From Pseudorasbora parva (Eukaryota > Chordata > Actinopteri > Cypriniformes > Gobionidae), in NCBI RefSeq assembly GCF_024679245.1, contig NC_090175.1, positions 53,939,862 to 54,003,861 on the forward strand: a DNA stretch of 64,000 nt, given 5' to 3'. Position 1 is the stretch's first letter, and every line of letters begins with the position of its first letter. Position numbers and translations under genes: made by a program. The notes below the pieces were generated by a model. It searched no databases. It was not told the DNA's origin and was given only the letters and a program-made list of their open reading frames with translations. This document shows positions 33,367 to 45,052 of this stretch, in pieces.

Positions 33367-35774
33367 GGACCCACTTTACATTAGGTGGCCTTAACTACTT
33401 ACTGTACTAACATTGTAATTAATAATGCACTTATTGTGTACCTACATGTTTTAACTTTGTACTTACATTTTAGAATTGACCTGCATGTAATTACATCGGT
33501 AATACATTTCTGTAGTTACATTTGTAATTCCACAGTTGGCACTTCCCTTACACCTAACCCTACCCTTAAACTGACCCACACCACCACACCTGACCCTAAC
33601 CCTACCCTTAAACTGACCCACACCACCACACCTGACCCTAACCCTACCCTTAAACTGACCCACACCACCACACCTGACCCTAACTCTACCCTTAAACTGA
33701 CCCACACCACCACACCTGACCCTAACCCTACCCTTAAACTGACCCACACCACCACACCTGACCCTAACTTTACCGTTAAACTGACCCACACCACCACACC
33801 TGACCCTAACTTTACCCTTAAACTGACCCACACCACCACACCTGATCCTAACTTTACCCTTAAACTGACCCACACCACCACACCTGACCCTAACTTTACC
33901 GTTAAACTGACCCACACCACCACACCTGACCCTAACCCTACCCTTAAACTGACCCACACCACCACACCTGACCCTAACTTTACCCTTAAACTGACCCACA
34001 CCACCACACCTGACCCTAACTTTACCCTTAAACTGACCCACACCACCACACCTGACCCTAACTTTACCCTTAAACTGACCCACACCACCACACCTGACCC
34101 TAACTCTACCCTTAAACTGACCCACACCACCACACCTGACCCTAACTTTACCCTTAAACTGACCCACACCACCACACCTGTCCCTAACTCTACCCTTAAA
34201 CTGACCCACACCACCACACTTGACCCTAACTTTACCCTTAAACTGACCCACACCACCACACCTGTCCCTAACACTACCCTTAAACTGACCCACACCACCA
34301 CACTTGACCCTAACTTTACCCTTAAACTGACCCACACCACCACACCTGTCCCTAACACTACCCTTAAACTGACCCACACCACCACACCTGACCCTAACTC
34401 TACCCTTAAACTGACCCACACCACCACACCTGACCCTAACTCTACCCTTAAACTGACCCACTCCACCACACCTGTCCCTAACTCTACCCTTAAACTGACC
34501 CACACCACCACACCTGACCCTAACTCTACCCTTAAACTGACCCACACCACCACACCTGACCCTAACCCTACCCTTAAACTGACCCACTCCACCACACCTG
34601 ACCCTAACTTTACCCTTAAACTGACCCACACCACCACACCTGTCCCTAACTCTACCCTTAAACTGACCCACACCACCACACTTGACCCTAACTTTACCCT
34701 TAAACTGACCCACACCACCACACCTGTCCCTAACACTACCCTTAAACTGACCCACACCACCACACCTGACCCTAACTCTACCCTTAAACTGACCCACACC
34801 ACCACACCTGACCCTAACTCTACCCTTAAACTGACCCACTCCACCACACCTGTCCCTAACTCTACCCTTAAACTGACCCACACCACCACACCTGACCCTA
34901 ACTCTACCCTTAAACTGACCCACACCACCACACCTGACCCTAACCCTACCCTTAAACTGACCCACACCACCACACCTGACCCTAACTCTACCCTTAAACT
35001 GACCCACTCCACCACACCTGTCCCTAACTCTACCCTTAAACTGACCCACACCACCACACCTGACCCTAACTCTACCCTTAAACTGACCCACACCACCACA
35101 CCTGACCCTAACTCTACCCTTAAACTGACCCACACCACCACACCTGACCCTAACTCTACCCTTAAACTGACCCACACCACCACACCTGACCCTAACTCTA
35201 CCCTTAAACTGACCCACACCACCACACCTGTCTCTAACTCTACCCTTAAACTGACCCACACCACCACACCTGACCCTAACTCTACCCTTAAACTGACCCA
35301 CACCACCACACCTGACCCTAACTCTACCCTTAAACTGACCCACACCACCACACCTGACCCTAACTCTACCCTTAAACTGACCCACACCACCACACCTGAC
35401 CCTAACTCTACCCTTAAACTGACACACACCACCATACCTGTCTCTAACTCTACCCTTAAACTGACCCACACCACCACACCTGACCCTAACTCTACCCTTA
35501 AACTGACCCACACCACCACACCTGACCCTAACTCTACCCTTAAACTGACCCACTCCACCACACCTGTCCCTAACTCTACCCTTAAACTGACCCACACCAC
35601 CACACCTGACCCTAACCCTACCCTTAAACTGACCCACACCACCACCACACCTGTCCCTAACTTTACCCATATCCCATATAATAACCACTATAATATGAAC
35701 ACAATAAGTACATTGTACTTACTTTTTTGATGTAAGTACACAGTAGTTAAGCCCACCTAATATAAAGTGGGACC
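33367..35774. mobile_element. hAT-type MITE, copy 2, with minisatellite expansion
   Basis: Left terminus GGACCCACTTTACATTAGG and right terminus ending ATAAAGTGGGACC match copy 1 (29122-29491), as do about 170 bases of left and 110 bases of right internal sequence. Between them the single 42-bp unit of copy 1 has expanded to a 2.1-kb array. The immediate flanks AGTAGTCT and ATATTCTA do not form a convincing target duplication, so one edge may have been altered after insertion. Confidence 0.88.
33547..35660 (+). repeat. 42-bp minisatellite, 50 copies
   Basis: The CCCTTAAACTGACCC core recurs at exact 42-base spacing. From the first core at 33563 to the last at 35621 the distance is 2058 bases, or 49 periods. 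Because 42 is divisible by three, frames stay open on both strands for over 700 codons (a TLKLTHTTTPDPNS-type repeat on +). These are artefacts of periodicity, not proteins with any recognised family. Units vary at a few positions in an ordered way, showing higher-order duplications. Confidence 0.96.
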
Positions 35775-36933
35775 ATATTCTATAAATAGCATCTACTGTA
35801 TATATACTGTTACTGTTATTTATACTGCTATATATTTTTTTAATAAAAAAATGCATAGCGCAAATATAATCTATCAGTATTTTCACTAAGTGTAAATACA
35901 GATGACAGACAAACAGACAGACTATTATAAGCATAAGCAAAATTTGAGCAATGTGTTATTATTAAAATCCATGCTAGATATTCAGCATCCTATATGAACA
36001 GTTGATACTCAAAAATTAAGTTTTTCAAACTATGAACTGTTAAAGCAAGTAATCTGCGAGACTATTGCAAAAAGGGTTCTTGCTTGTGGAACATTTTGAG
36101 GAAATGGACAAAATCATAAATCATTAGTTTTGCTTTGGCCCATTAGTGATGTTCCGAAGAGAACGATAGATCACCGAACACAGACACAGGCCGCTGGAGA
36201 AAGAGTTTGTTTCTGTTAATTCTGTCTTGCAGTATCATTAATGGCGTTGTAGGTCTTTTACTATTTGTGGCCTGTATGTCTTCCATCAAACGCCCTCTAG
36301 GATTAACAAAGTTTGCTGAAGAGAATTTGATATGAACACTAGTATCACGCTTTGCCCCGAGTCTCTCTCTCTCTCGCACTCCCTCGCTCTTTGTAAAGGT
36401 CAAGCACTGATGGATTATTATAAATTACTCGTTCTCATTATGGCTGTATTGTAATAATGCAGATATTGATAGTACCGTCGAGAGAAAGAGAGCACATTGC
36501 CTCTCAAAAAGCGCATCAATCATTCGTGTAACATAATAGCAGGACAGTTTCCATAACCAAGACAAACGCATAACATTACATAAATGCAGATAGACCCAGG
36601 GCCGTAATGCTATAGACATCATTACTACCAGCATCCAACTTCAAGTCGCATCATATCTCCGTCTCTTGAATGAGATCATACCGCCTTCGGATCAAAAAGC
36701 AACAGCAGTTATTTTTAACTTGTGCAACTCAATCGTGGTCTTCAAAAACTGGAACATTTATTTAACATAACGCTGTGATGGAGTATAACTGTGGAGTTCC
36801 CAAATGTAAAAATCTCATTCAGTTTTCTCTACAGAGGAATACATTTTTTTTAAACGATAACTTTGCACTCAAAAGTTTGGGGTGGATATCATAGAATTTT
36901 TTTATGGAACCATGTGATACATTTTATTTAATT
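35775..36933. other. unassigned AT-rich sequence
   Basis: No gene or repeat family recognised. A short CTCTCT run lies near 36362-36375. Confidence 0.35.
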
Positions 36934-37205
36934 AAAGGCACAATATGTAAGGTTTTTTGGATTAAAATATCCAAAAAAACAATAACAATATTATACATAT
37001 TTTGTTGACTTGTGTACTTGCATTATCCCAAATGTTGCCAAGAATGTTTAATCCAGAGAAATAAGCACGGACCAGGACTGACAAGGACACGGACCATATC
37101 CGTGCGTCGCCTATCAATGATATGGCACCCGTGTTACCCTCGATATCCAGTTTTATTGTGTAGAAACCCCTAGAACACCAACAATGCTTTAATATATAAT
37201 GTGTT
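36934..37205 (+). repeat. interspersed repeat fragment
   Basis: Opens with AAGGCACAATATGTAAGG and TTTGGATTAAAATATCC, which I recognise as the start of an interspersed repeat common in fish. It breaks off at the SINE tail/hAT junction. No terminal repeats were established. Confidence 0.45.
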
Positions 37206-37213
37206 GTTGTTGT

Positions 37214-38196
37214 TAGGGATGCACTGAATCCAGATTTTTGAGGTTCGGCTGAATACCGAATCCACTGGTTAAGATTCTGCAGAATCCGAAACCGAATACC
37301 GAATCCAACTCCCATCATCAGTGCATTATCACAGTAAACACATTAATGACATAAAAAACGTCTACAGCAGTGTATTTTTAATTTTTTTTTATTTTTTTTT
37401 AAAAGGCAACATTATGCCATGGTGACTGTGCCGTATTGCTGTCTGTAGATTCCTTCATGCACAACTCTTATTCTCTCGGATGGGAAGTTCGGTTCTTTTC
37501 CGCGAAACGGTTCTTTCGGACAGTTTGTTTCAATGAACCGGTTAAAAAAAAAAACGGATCACCGGTTCTTTTACGTCCTTACATGATGACATCATTTATA
37601 TCATCCCGGCAGATCAAAATACATTCAAACACATTCATATAAAGTATTTGTAATCAAAACTTAGTATAGTAATAATTATTATTGTAATCATCATCATCTT
37701 GGATACGTTTTTTAATTCATGTTTTGCAAAAGCACTCAATACAGCCACTGTCGTGCAAACACTGATGTTTTACACAGATTAAATACATTTACATTGACAT
37801 AACATAAACTTACACAAATCCTTGCATCACCCGTGCTCATATATTATCAGCATCAGTTTTCCGAGAGAAACAGCATCTTGCCACCACGAGAGGGTTAGGG
37901 TTCTTGCCACCACGAGACAAATCGGCATTGCAAATTGAACCTATAGCTCGACTTGAATTGCCTTCTTGTGACTGAAAGTACTGCCAGACAACACATTTTC
38001 TGTTCAAAAGTTCCAGTTTCACTCTCTCACAGCCTACTGCATTCGAACGGTCCACCTAGTAAACACGTTGCCATAATCAGCCCCGGCATCATGTTCGACC
38101 AGTATCGCGTAGTGCAAGCGGGTTCGGTTCAGTGGAAAAAAAATTCTAAGGTTCGGCAGAAATCCAAACCCGAATCCTGGATTCGGTGCATCCCTA
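37214..38196. mobile_element. hAT-type non-autonomous element
   Basis: Inverted termini TAGGGATGCACTGAATCCAG (37214) and the reverse of TAGGGATGCACCGAATCCAG (ending 38196) differ at one of 20 positions. Flanking GTTGTTGT occurs on both sides (37206-37213 and 38197-38204), fitting an 8-bp duplication, although the site is a (GTT)n tract. The 983-bp interior has a subterminal GGTTCGGC motif near both ends and no recognisable transposase. Confidence 0.85.
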
Positions 38197-38204
38197 GTTG
38201 TTGT

Positions 38205-38355
38205 TGTTGTTGTTGGACTGCATTTATATAGCGCTTTTATCCAAAGCGCTATATAAATGTGCTTTTATTCGACACTTGGTCAGGTGGAACCGGGGATTGA
38301 ACCACCAACCTTCTGGTTTGTAGACAACCTACATGAACCACTGAGCCACTGCCGC
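38205..38355 (-). mobile_element. tRNA-derived SINE, copy 2, internally deleted
   Basis: Minus-strand copy of the SINE at 50271-50516. Its tRNA-like head (box B GGTTCAATCCC, here at about 38291-38301 inverted, and box A) is at the right, and its tail with GCGCTATATAAATGCAGTCC at the left. The middle (about 100 bases) is deleted. The left end continues into a (GTT)n tract, which is the SINE tail and also the hAT insertion site. Confidence 0.82.
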
Positions 38356-41300
38356 TGTGTTGTTGACAGGTGAGCAACTATTTGGTTATCTGGTTTTCTT
38401 GATTTACCAATATTGATCTTACTGCAGTCCGAATAAGTGTCTCATAGTAGCAGCTGAGCAAACGCACAGAGCATCATAAGATAACTTTCAACACACTCAA
38501 ATGTATCTAATATGATAAAACAGTGCTGTGTTCCCCCACATACGCATGAGTGGAAAAAGTGGAAGCTCTCGTCTGCGGCAGAATAAAGGATCTGTTAAAT
38601 CAAGGTGTCATCAAGCTACGCCTTTGTTTTGAAGTGACCTCTAGATGTCTAGTGACATATTGTGGCTTTAAACAATGTTTTGAAATTACCATGGAGAAAA
38701 TAAATGGGGAAAAATACTTCTGGAACAAACGAAGCTAAAAAGGAGGGGGATCACTGTTGATCTCTATATATAGCCCAAGTAGTAAAGATCAGATAAGAAT
38801 ACTTGCATCACTATGAGCTAAAAGGAAGATCAACAAACTGAATATTTGATGTTGCAGGCCTGCTACATGACTTTAGATCAAACAGCCAGTGGTGTGATCT
38901 CTACCTGCAGATCTTTAGGGATGAAGTGGGCAGCTTCCTTTTGGATCCTACCCTGTAGTATCCATTCACGTATATTATCTCAAAACACCCTCATCCTCAG
39001 AGACATTTGAGGCTGTTCCGTGAGGAAATGGAGGCCATGCCAGAGAGTCACCCCACTGAGACGCTGCAAGTTGGACAAAATTCTGTAGAGCTTGTCTTGA
39101 ACTGCTTTTCTGCTTCTGCTTTTGCACTGAAAAAATATGTAAGCATTAGTTGTAGACATGCACTCCCTGTAACCACAGGCCCACTGTCTGTATCCCCCTT
39201 AGGGACCCCAGTGCACTTCTGCTATCAGTGTGCTCGAGCTGTTTTTATCTCGCTCAACCTTCTCTCTTCGCTTCACATTCTTCATTGCATCAAAGGCATG
39301 TTGTCCTGATACTCTATTTCATTTTCTCTGCTCTCTGAGTCAAGCATACAGACAGAAAATATGATGCTCTGAAGTACAACGCTGTCTATAGTGGACATAT
39401 AACAGGGACTCTTCAAAAATGTCAAGAACATGGTGTTAGTCTTATTTCACAACAATATCAAAGGGAATAAAATATACATAAAACACACTGCATCATTTAA
39501 AAATTTAATTTGTCCAACTGAAAAATGTAGATGTGATCAGTCACTAGAAAATTATCAAAAGGAACCTTTTTTCTTTTTTTTAAAACAGTGTAGGTTGACC
39601 CAAATTTTGAGCTTTGTCCCACGTATTGCAAGATGCAAGAAGTGTCCCGCATTTCAGTTATGTCTGTATTAGACATATTATTATTTTTATTACAATAACC
39701 CTCAGTAAGAATTATAGTAGAAAACTGTGACTGGCATTTACAAATCTATATGTGAAGCTGTCACGTTCTAGCTGTGAAAATAATTGACCAATGCATACTG
39801 GAAAACGTACAAGATTAGAACCTAAAGAGTTTCTCAAAGCTGCCCAAAGTGATGATTTAAAGCATGTAGACATCCATCCTGATGGCACATATTTCCAACA
39901 AACATGCACTGATCACATGGATGCTCAAGTGCCACTCACAAAAATGGTGCCTAAAAGCACCTAGAGAAAAACACAAAAATAAAAATTGCAATTGTCAGAC
40001 ATGACTTTCTTCTCACATTAATAGGTCATTTAAGGCGGTTTCTATGGGGTTATTTTGACAAATGTCGAGAGTGCATTGTAATGTGAGAATGGGAATATCT
40101 CCATTCACAGACAGATTCCCTTCTCGCACAAAACTGGACGCACACCCTCTCTCGCTCAGATATTACGTGTACTCAAACTTTGTCCCCTGTATGTGCACTC
40201 GTGAATCTAGAATTGTCTTCCTCTTCAGGATTTAATGTTACCAGAAGTGCAACATTACATTTTGGGCAGAAACATTAATCGGTGCATGGTCAAAGTTTGC
40301 CGTCGAATGTAAATCAATATTTACATATAATAGTAGTAAAAAGTATCTGTCTCACAAATGTCCCGCATCTAATGTCTGACAACAGATCATTAGCCAGGTG
40401 GTCCAACCCAATCTCACAGCATTTTCAAACATATTTTACGAGGTGGCTTGTATGAAAGGAGATTTCCCTTTTTTGCTCAGAACTTTCCCTCACATTGCGC
40501 TCTCACACTTATTCGCCCTGTTTAATAATGGTATCTACCTGTAATGTTTTGTATTCTGTACAAATGGTATCTATATTATATGCCCTACCCCTAAACCTTC
40601 CCATAACAGAAAACTTCCTCACAGTATGATTTATTTCCCTTCATGAGGACAAAAAATGTCCTCACAAGGTCAAAAATGACTGTTATTACTACATTTGTAG
40701 GGACATAACAAGGAAAGCAGTTATCTTCAGAAATGGATGGAATTAGACTACAGCATGGATAGCGTGGTGAGTTTGTGTTTAATTCTGTATAGACAGACAG
40801 TCAGACAGATCAATCATCTCACATTACCCATAACTCTCCAATGAAGGGTGACAATTATTGTCTGCAGACGGGGGTGTTTTCCTCCATTGGTCGAGCATTG
40901 ATGCATGGCAGTGGGTTGTTAGACAAATGTGAGATGCTGTGCATCATTAGTGCTGATTCATTTATGAAGACTAGATTGATTTCATTCCACAGTAACAGTG
41001 TTTCTGAAAAAGAAACATGTCCTCCATTCGATTATGAATTCTCTCTGAGTTACACACGATGGTCTAATCACATCTGATGAATAATGTAATCAGAAGTAAG
41101 AATGGAATGGGAGGAGTTCTGCACTGTAATTCACTGTACTGTGAGATAAATCACTGCATACACGGTTTAACCTCATTAGGAGGTATGGTAATTCGGGAAT
41201 AATATCTCTTGATGATATTGACCTTATTACGATATCTCCTGTAGCTCATTGAAAAGTTGTATTATTTACATCTCTGTCATTTTCATACAAAAATATATTA

Positions 41301-41417
41301 AATAATACTAAAATTAAATAATAAACACTGTCCACTGAAATTGTACCTCACCACACCACAATAGATATAAAAAATACATAGATCAATTTAAAGTTAAAAT
41401 ATAGTCTACACACACAC
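38356..41417. other. unassigned sequence with one repeat fragment
   Basis: Around 40405-40700 a CCAACCCAATCTCAC start, a CCCTACCCCTAAACCTTCCC stretch and an ATGAGGACAAAAAATGTCCT near-palindrome are typical of a fish MITE. The frame 39007-39309 is open for 100 codons without recognised motifs. Confidence 0.4.
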
Positions 41418-42445
41418 ACACTGACCAGGCATACCATTATGACATCTTCCTAATATTGTGTTGGTCGCCCTTTTGCTGCCAAAACAGCCCTGATCCATTG
41501 AGGCATGGACTCCACTAGACCCCTGAAGGTGTGCTGTGGTATCTGGCACAATATGTTAGCAGCAGATCATTCAAGTCCTGTAAGTTGCGAGGTGGGGCCT
41601 CAATGGATCGGACTTGTTTGTTCAGCACATCCCACAGATGCTTGACTAGTTTAAGATATGGGCATTTAGGAGGCCAGGTCAACACCTCAAACTCATTGGT
41701 GTGCTCCTCAAACCATTCCTGAACCATTTTTTGCTTTGTGGCAGAGCACATTATCCTGATGAAAGAGCCAAAACCACCACGGAATACCGTTTCCATGAAA
41801 GGGTAGCTATAGATGGTCTGCAACAATGCTTGGAACGTGTCAAAGTAACATCCACATGGATGGCAGGACCCAAGGTTTCCCAGCAGAACATTGCCCAAAG
41901 CATCACACTGCCTCTGTCGGCTTGCCTTCTTCCCATAGTGCATCCTGATGCCATGTGGTGCCCCTGTTCCCCAGGTAAGTGACGCACATGCACCCAACCA
42001 TCCACGTGATATAAAAGAAAATGTTATTCACCAAGTCAGGCCAGTGGTCAGCACGCGCACACTGACTGGTCTGTGGCTATGCAGCAACAAACTGTGATGC
42101 ACTGTGTATTCCGACACTTTTCTATCAGAACCAGCATTAACTTCTTGAGCAATTTGAGCTACTGTAGCTTGACTGTTTGATCTGACCACATGGGCCAGCT
42201 TTCATTCCCCACGTGCATCAATGAGCCTGTCACCGGTTCACCAGTGCTGTTCCTTCCTTGGACCACTTTTGATAGATACTGACCACTGCAGACTGGGAAC
42301 ACCCCACAAGAGCAGCAGTTTTAGAGATGCTCTGACCCAGTCATCTAAACATCACAATGTGGCCCTTATCAAACTCACTTGAATCCTTACACTTGCCCAT
42401 TTTTCCTGCTTCTAACTTTGAGGAAAAAATGTCCAACTTACTAAC
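41418..42445 (-). pseudogene. Tc1-family transposon, most complete copy (copy B)
   Basis: Minus-strand copy of about 1.03 kb. Its 3' end includes the AGGCATACCATTATGAC terminus at left. The N-terminal helix-turn-helix coding lies near 42180-42405, and the catalytic C-terminal part is open at 41997-41515 (EEHTNEFEVLTWPPKCPYLK, KHLWDVLNKQVRSIEAPP). Tc1 transposases cut and paste with a DDE triad. Here the conserved PIEHLW segment reads LVKHLW (Glu to Lys), and the block normally holding the second Asp is degraded, so the enzyme is dead. The right terminus is degraded (CTAACTTTGAGG followed by divergence). Same family as copies A, C and D. Confidence 0.85.
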
Positions 42446-43744
42446 AAGTGGCGTATTTTATTGAAACTATCAGCTGTCTCTCCTTCTTAATCAGTTTTCT
42501 TGACTCTTAACCTTGGCATACAATAGAATAACTATACATTTGTAAGATCTCTCGTTAAAAGAGAAAGAAAGCAGATAATGAAGGCAGAATCGATATGGAG
42601 GCCTCCCTCAGCCACTTCATCACACTGAAAGGCTCCGTGCCTGAGTACATCTGATGAGGGTCCCGTGTCTGATACCAGGTGCAACAGTCTTATTACTGGA
42701 GACCAGCACCTGTTAAAAGACCCCTAACTGATTGTCGTGGTGGGAGAAAAAAAAAATAGGGTAATCAGCAAGATGAATTCCTGACTTCCAGCATTCAAAC
42801 ATTCAGCTCCAATCAAGTTTGGGTTTCCAAATGGCATTGTTGTATGAGGTTGGAACCTGCTGCTGTCAGAAGCTCAGATTTCTTCAGCATAGTTTTGCAG
42901 AATGACTTACAGCGCTATAGTCTGATCTATTTACTGTCAGTCATGATTTACTAGCTAAAGTGTCCAGTAAAAGGTGGCTGGCAGAGATAAAGTTAGTTGT
43001 ATTCAGCCGGTAGTTCGATCACTGTAAAATAAAACTGCTTCATCTCAAGTGAAAATATGTATTTATTTTAATAATGACAAAATTGCTCCATTAATGAAGG
43101 TTAGAAATTGTAGCCTAGAAGAATGATTTCCCCATATGAACTCCACACTGTATTTTAAATCGTCTTATCCCAGGATCTGGGTGTAATGTTTTTGAAGTTG
43201 TAATTCTGACGTAGCATTTGTCATGCCAACTGTTTCAAAAAACAACAACAGATAGAAACAACTCTGTGCCCGCATCAGGAGCCCAGATCTCTGGCAGGTT
43301 TGGGCTGTGGTGCAAATCCATGCCAGTTTGAATAAGTTAGCTTGCTTCAAACCAGATTTTTGGATAGATTTGGAACAGATCCGCACTCATGTCGTTTTGC
43401 CATCTGGGTTGGCTTCTTTTATTATAGAGAGAGAGAGAGATAATGGAGGTAGATGGAGTGATGCTTTAATTTCCACTGCATCAATTCAGAGTTGTTATGA
43501 ATACTAAGATTTTAGCGGTTTAGGCATCATTTTGCTTTTTAAAACTTCTCACTGACAGAAAGATTTTTTTTTTCTTTTTCTAAATGTAAATCAATTACAT
43601 GTATAAGACTTCAGTAAGATGTGTTGCTGGATCCACATTCCCATCAACCAATACCATTTAAAATGGAAATGAAGCAGCCAGTGAAGTTTACATTATTTAG
43701 TCATCTGATTTTCACTCTAATAAAAAAAATGTAACAAACACAAT
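42446..43744. other. unassigned sequence
   Basis: No gene or repeat family recognised beyond a short GA run near 43425-43440. Confidence 0.35.
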
Positions 43745-43823
43745 GACCCCCTTTATATTAGGTGACCTTTACAACAATGAATTGATGTAAGTACATAGTA
43801 GTCAAGGCCACCTAGTATAAAGT
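43745..43823. mobile_element. internally deleted hAT MITE, copy 3
   Basis: GACCCCCTTTATATTAGGTG at left and GGCCACCTAGTATAAAGT at right are the two ends of the family at 29122 and 33367, with almost all of the interior lost (about 80 bp remain). Confidence 0.75.
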
Positions 43824-43874
43824 TTGAGGAAAGATTGAGGGAGAAGCAGCAAGCCTAATGATTTTCTCGATTAC

Positions 43875-43985
43875 AGGGCTCGTAAACGTCTTTATCAAAC
43901 AAACACAATGATTTATTTCTCATCCACCCGCGATTGATTGGACTATTATTTTTATATTACACATAGCCCGCAAGATCAGACAATA
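43875..43985 (+). repeat. dispersed repeat, copy 1
   Basis: ACAGGGCTCG, ATCAAACAAACACAAT and a CGCGATTGATTGGA block recur in the same order at 55891-55975. Family unknown. Confidence 0.7.
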
Positions 43986-44035
43986 TAAGTGTGAACCGTG
44001 CGCACACACATACACGTGTGCCGCCCTTCAGATGT

Positions 44036-44562
<527 letters not shown>

Positions 44563-45047
44563 TGTCACAAGCTTGGCCTCTGTGGCTCCCTCCGATCGCC
44601 ACCAGAGGGCTCCCTCACCGGAGTACTAATGTTGCTGGACTACATTTCCCAACATCCATTACCCGAGCTAATCACACACACACACACACCTGTTTCCCAT
44701 TACCCAGACTGTTTAAGCCTCTGCACTCAAACACTCATTTCGAAGTCTTGTTTTGCCCCGGCTAACACTACTGAGCGGTAACCTTGTTTATTGTTACTCC
44801 TGTGTTTTGACCTTGGACTGCTTTGCTACCCTCACAAGTGTTTTCTGCCTGCCCTGAACTTTTCTGCCTGTCTCTGAACACTCTTGCCTTGTCTGCCGCC
44901 TGCCTCAAACCTTTGCTTGTCCCCGTTGATGATCTGCCTTTGCCTTGGACACTGTCATTGCTGGTATCTGACCTTTGCCTGTATTACTACGATTGTTTCT
45001 TTAATAAAGCTGGATATGGATCCCACTGAGTCTCCCACCTCGTCACA
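44563..45047 (+). mobile_element. solo LTR (plus orientation)
   Basis: A 485-bp segment starts TGTCACAAG, ends CTCGTCACA and is flanked by a perfect 5-bp duplication GGATT (44558-44562 and 45048-45052). AATAAA at about 45003-45008 lies near the 3' end, as in an R/U5 boundary. No adjacent retroviral-type coding, so it is a solo LTR. It includes a short (CA)n run near 44674-44687. Confidence 0.88.
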
Positions 45048-45052
45048 GGATT

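Noticed and set aside
33547..35660. Interstitial telomeric repeat
   Set aside because: CCCTAA-like pieces occur, but the unit is 42 bp and not a (TTAGGG)n tract. The similar GTTAGGGTTAGGG at about 10017 is only two units.
33547..35660. CRISPR-like array
   Set aside because: Units are contiguous with no unique spacers, in a eukaryotic context.
33385..35730. A 781-codon plus-strand frame and two overlapping minus-strand frames of over 700 codons
   Set aside because: All are consequences of a 42-bp (14-codon) repeat lacking stops in three frames. They lie within a MITE and match no protein family.
39007..39309. 100-codon plus-strand frame
   Set aside because: Unremarkable composition, no motif, no neighbouring exon. 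Chance length is plausible.
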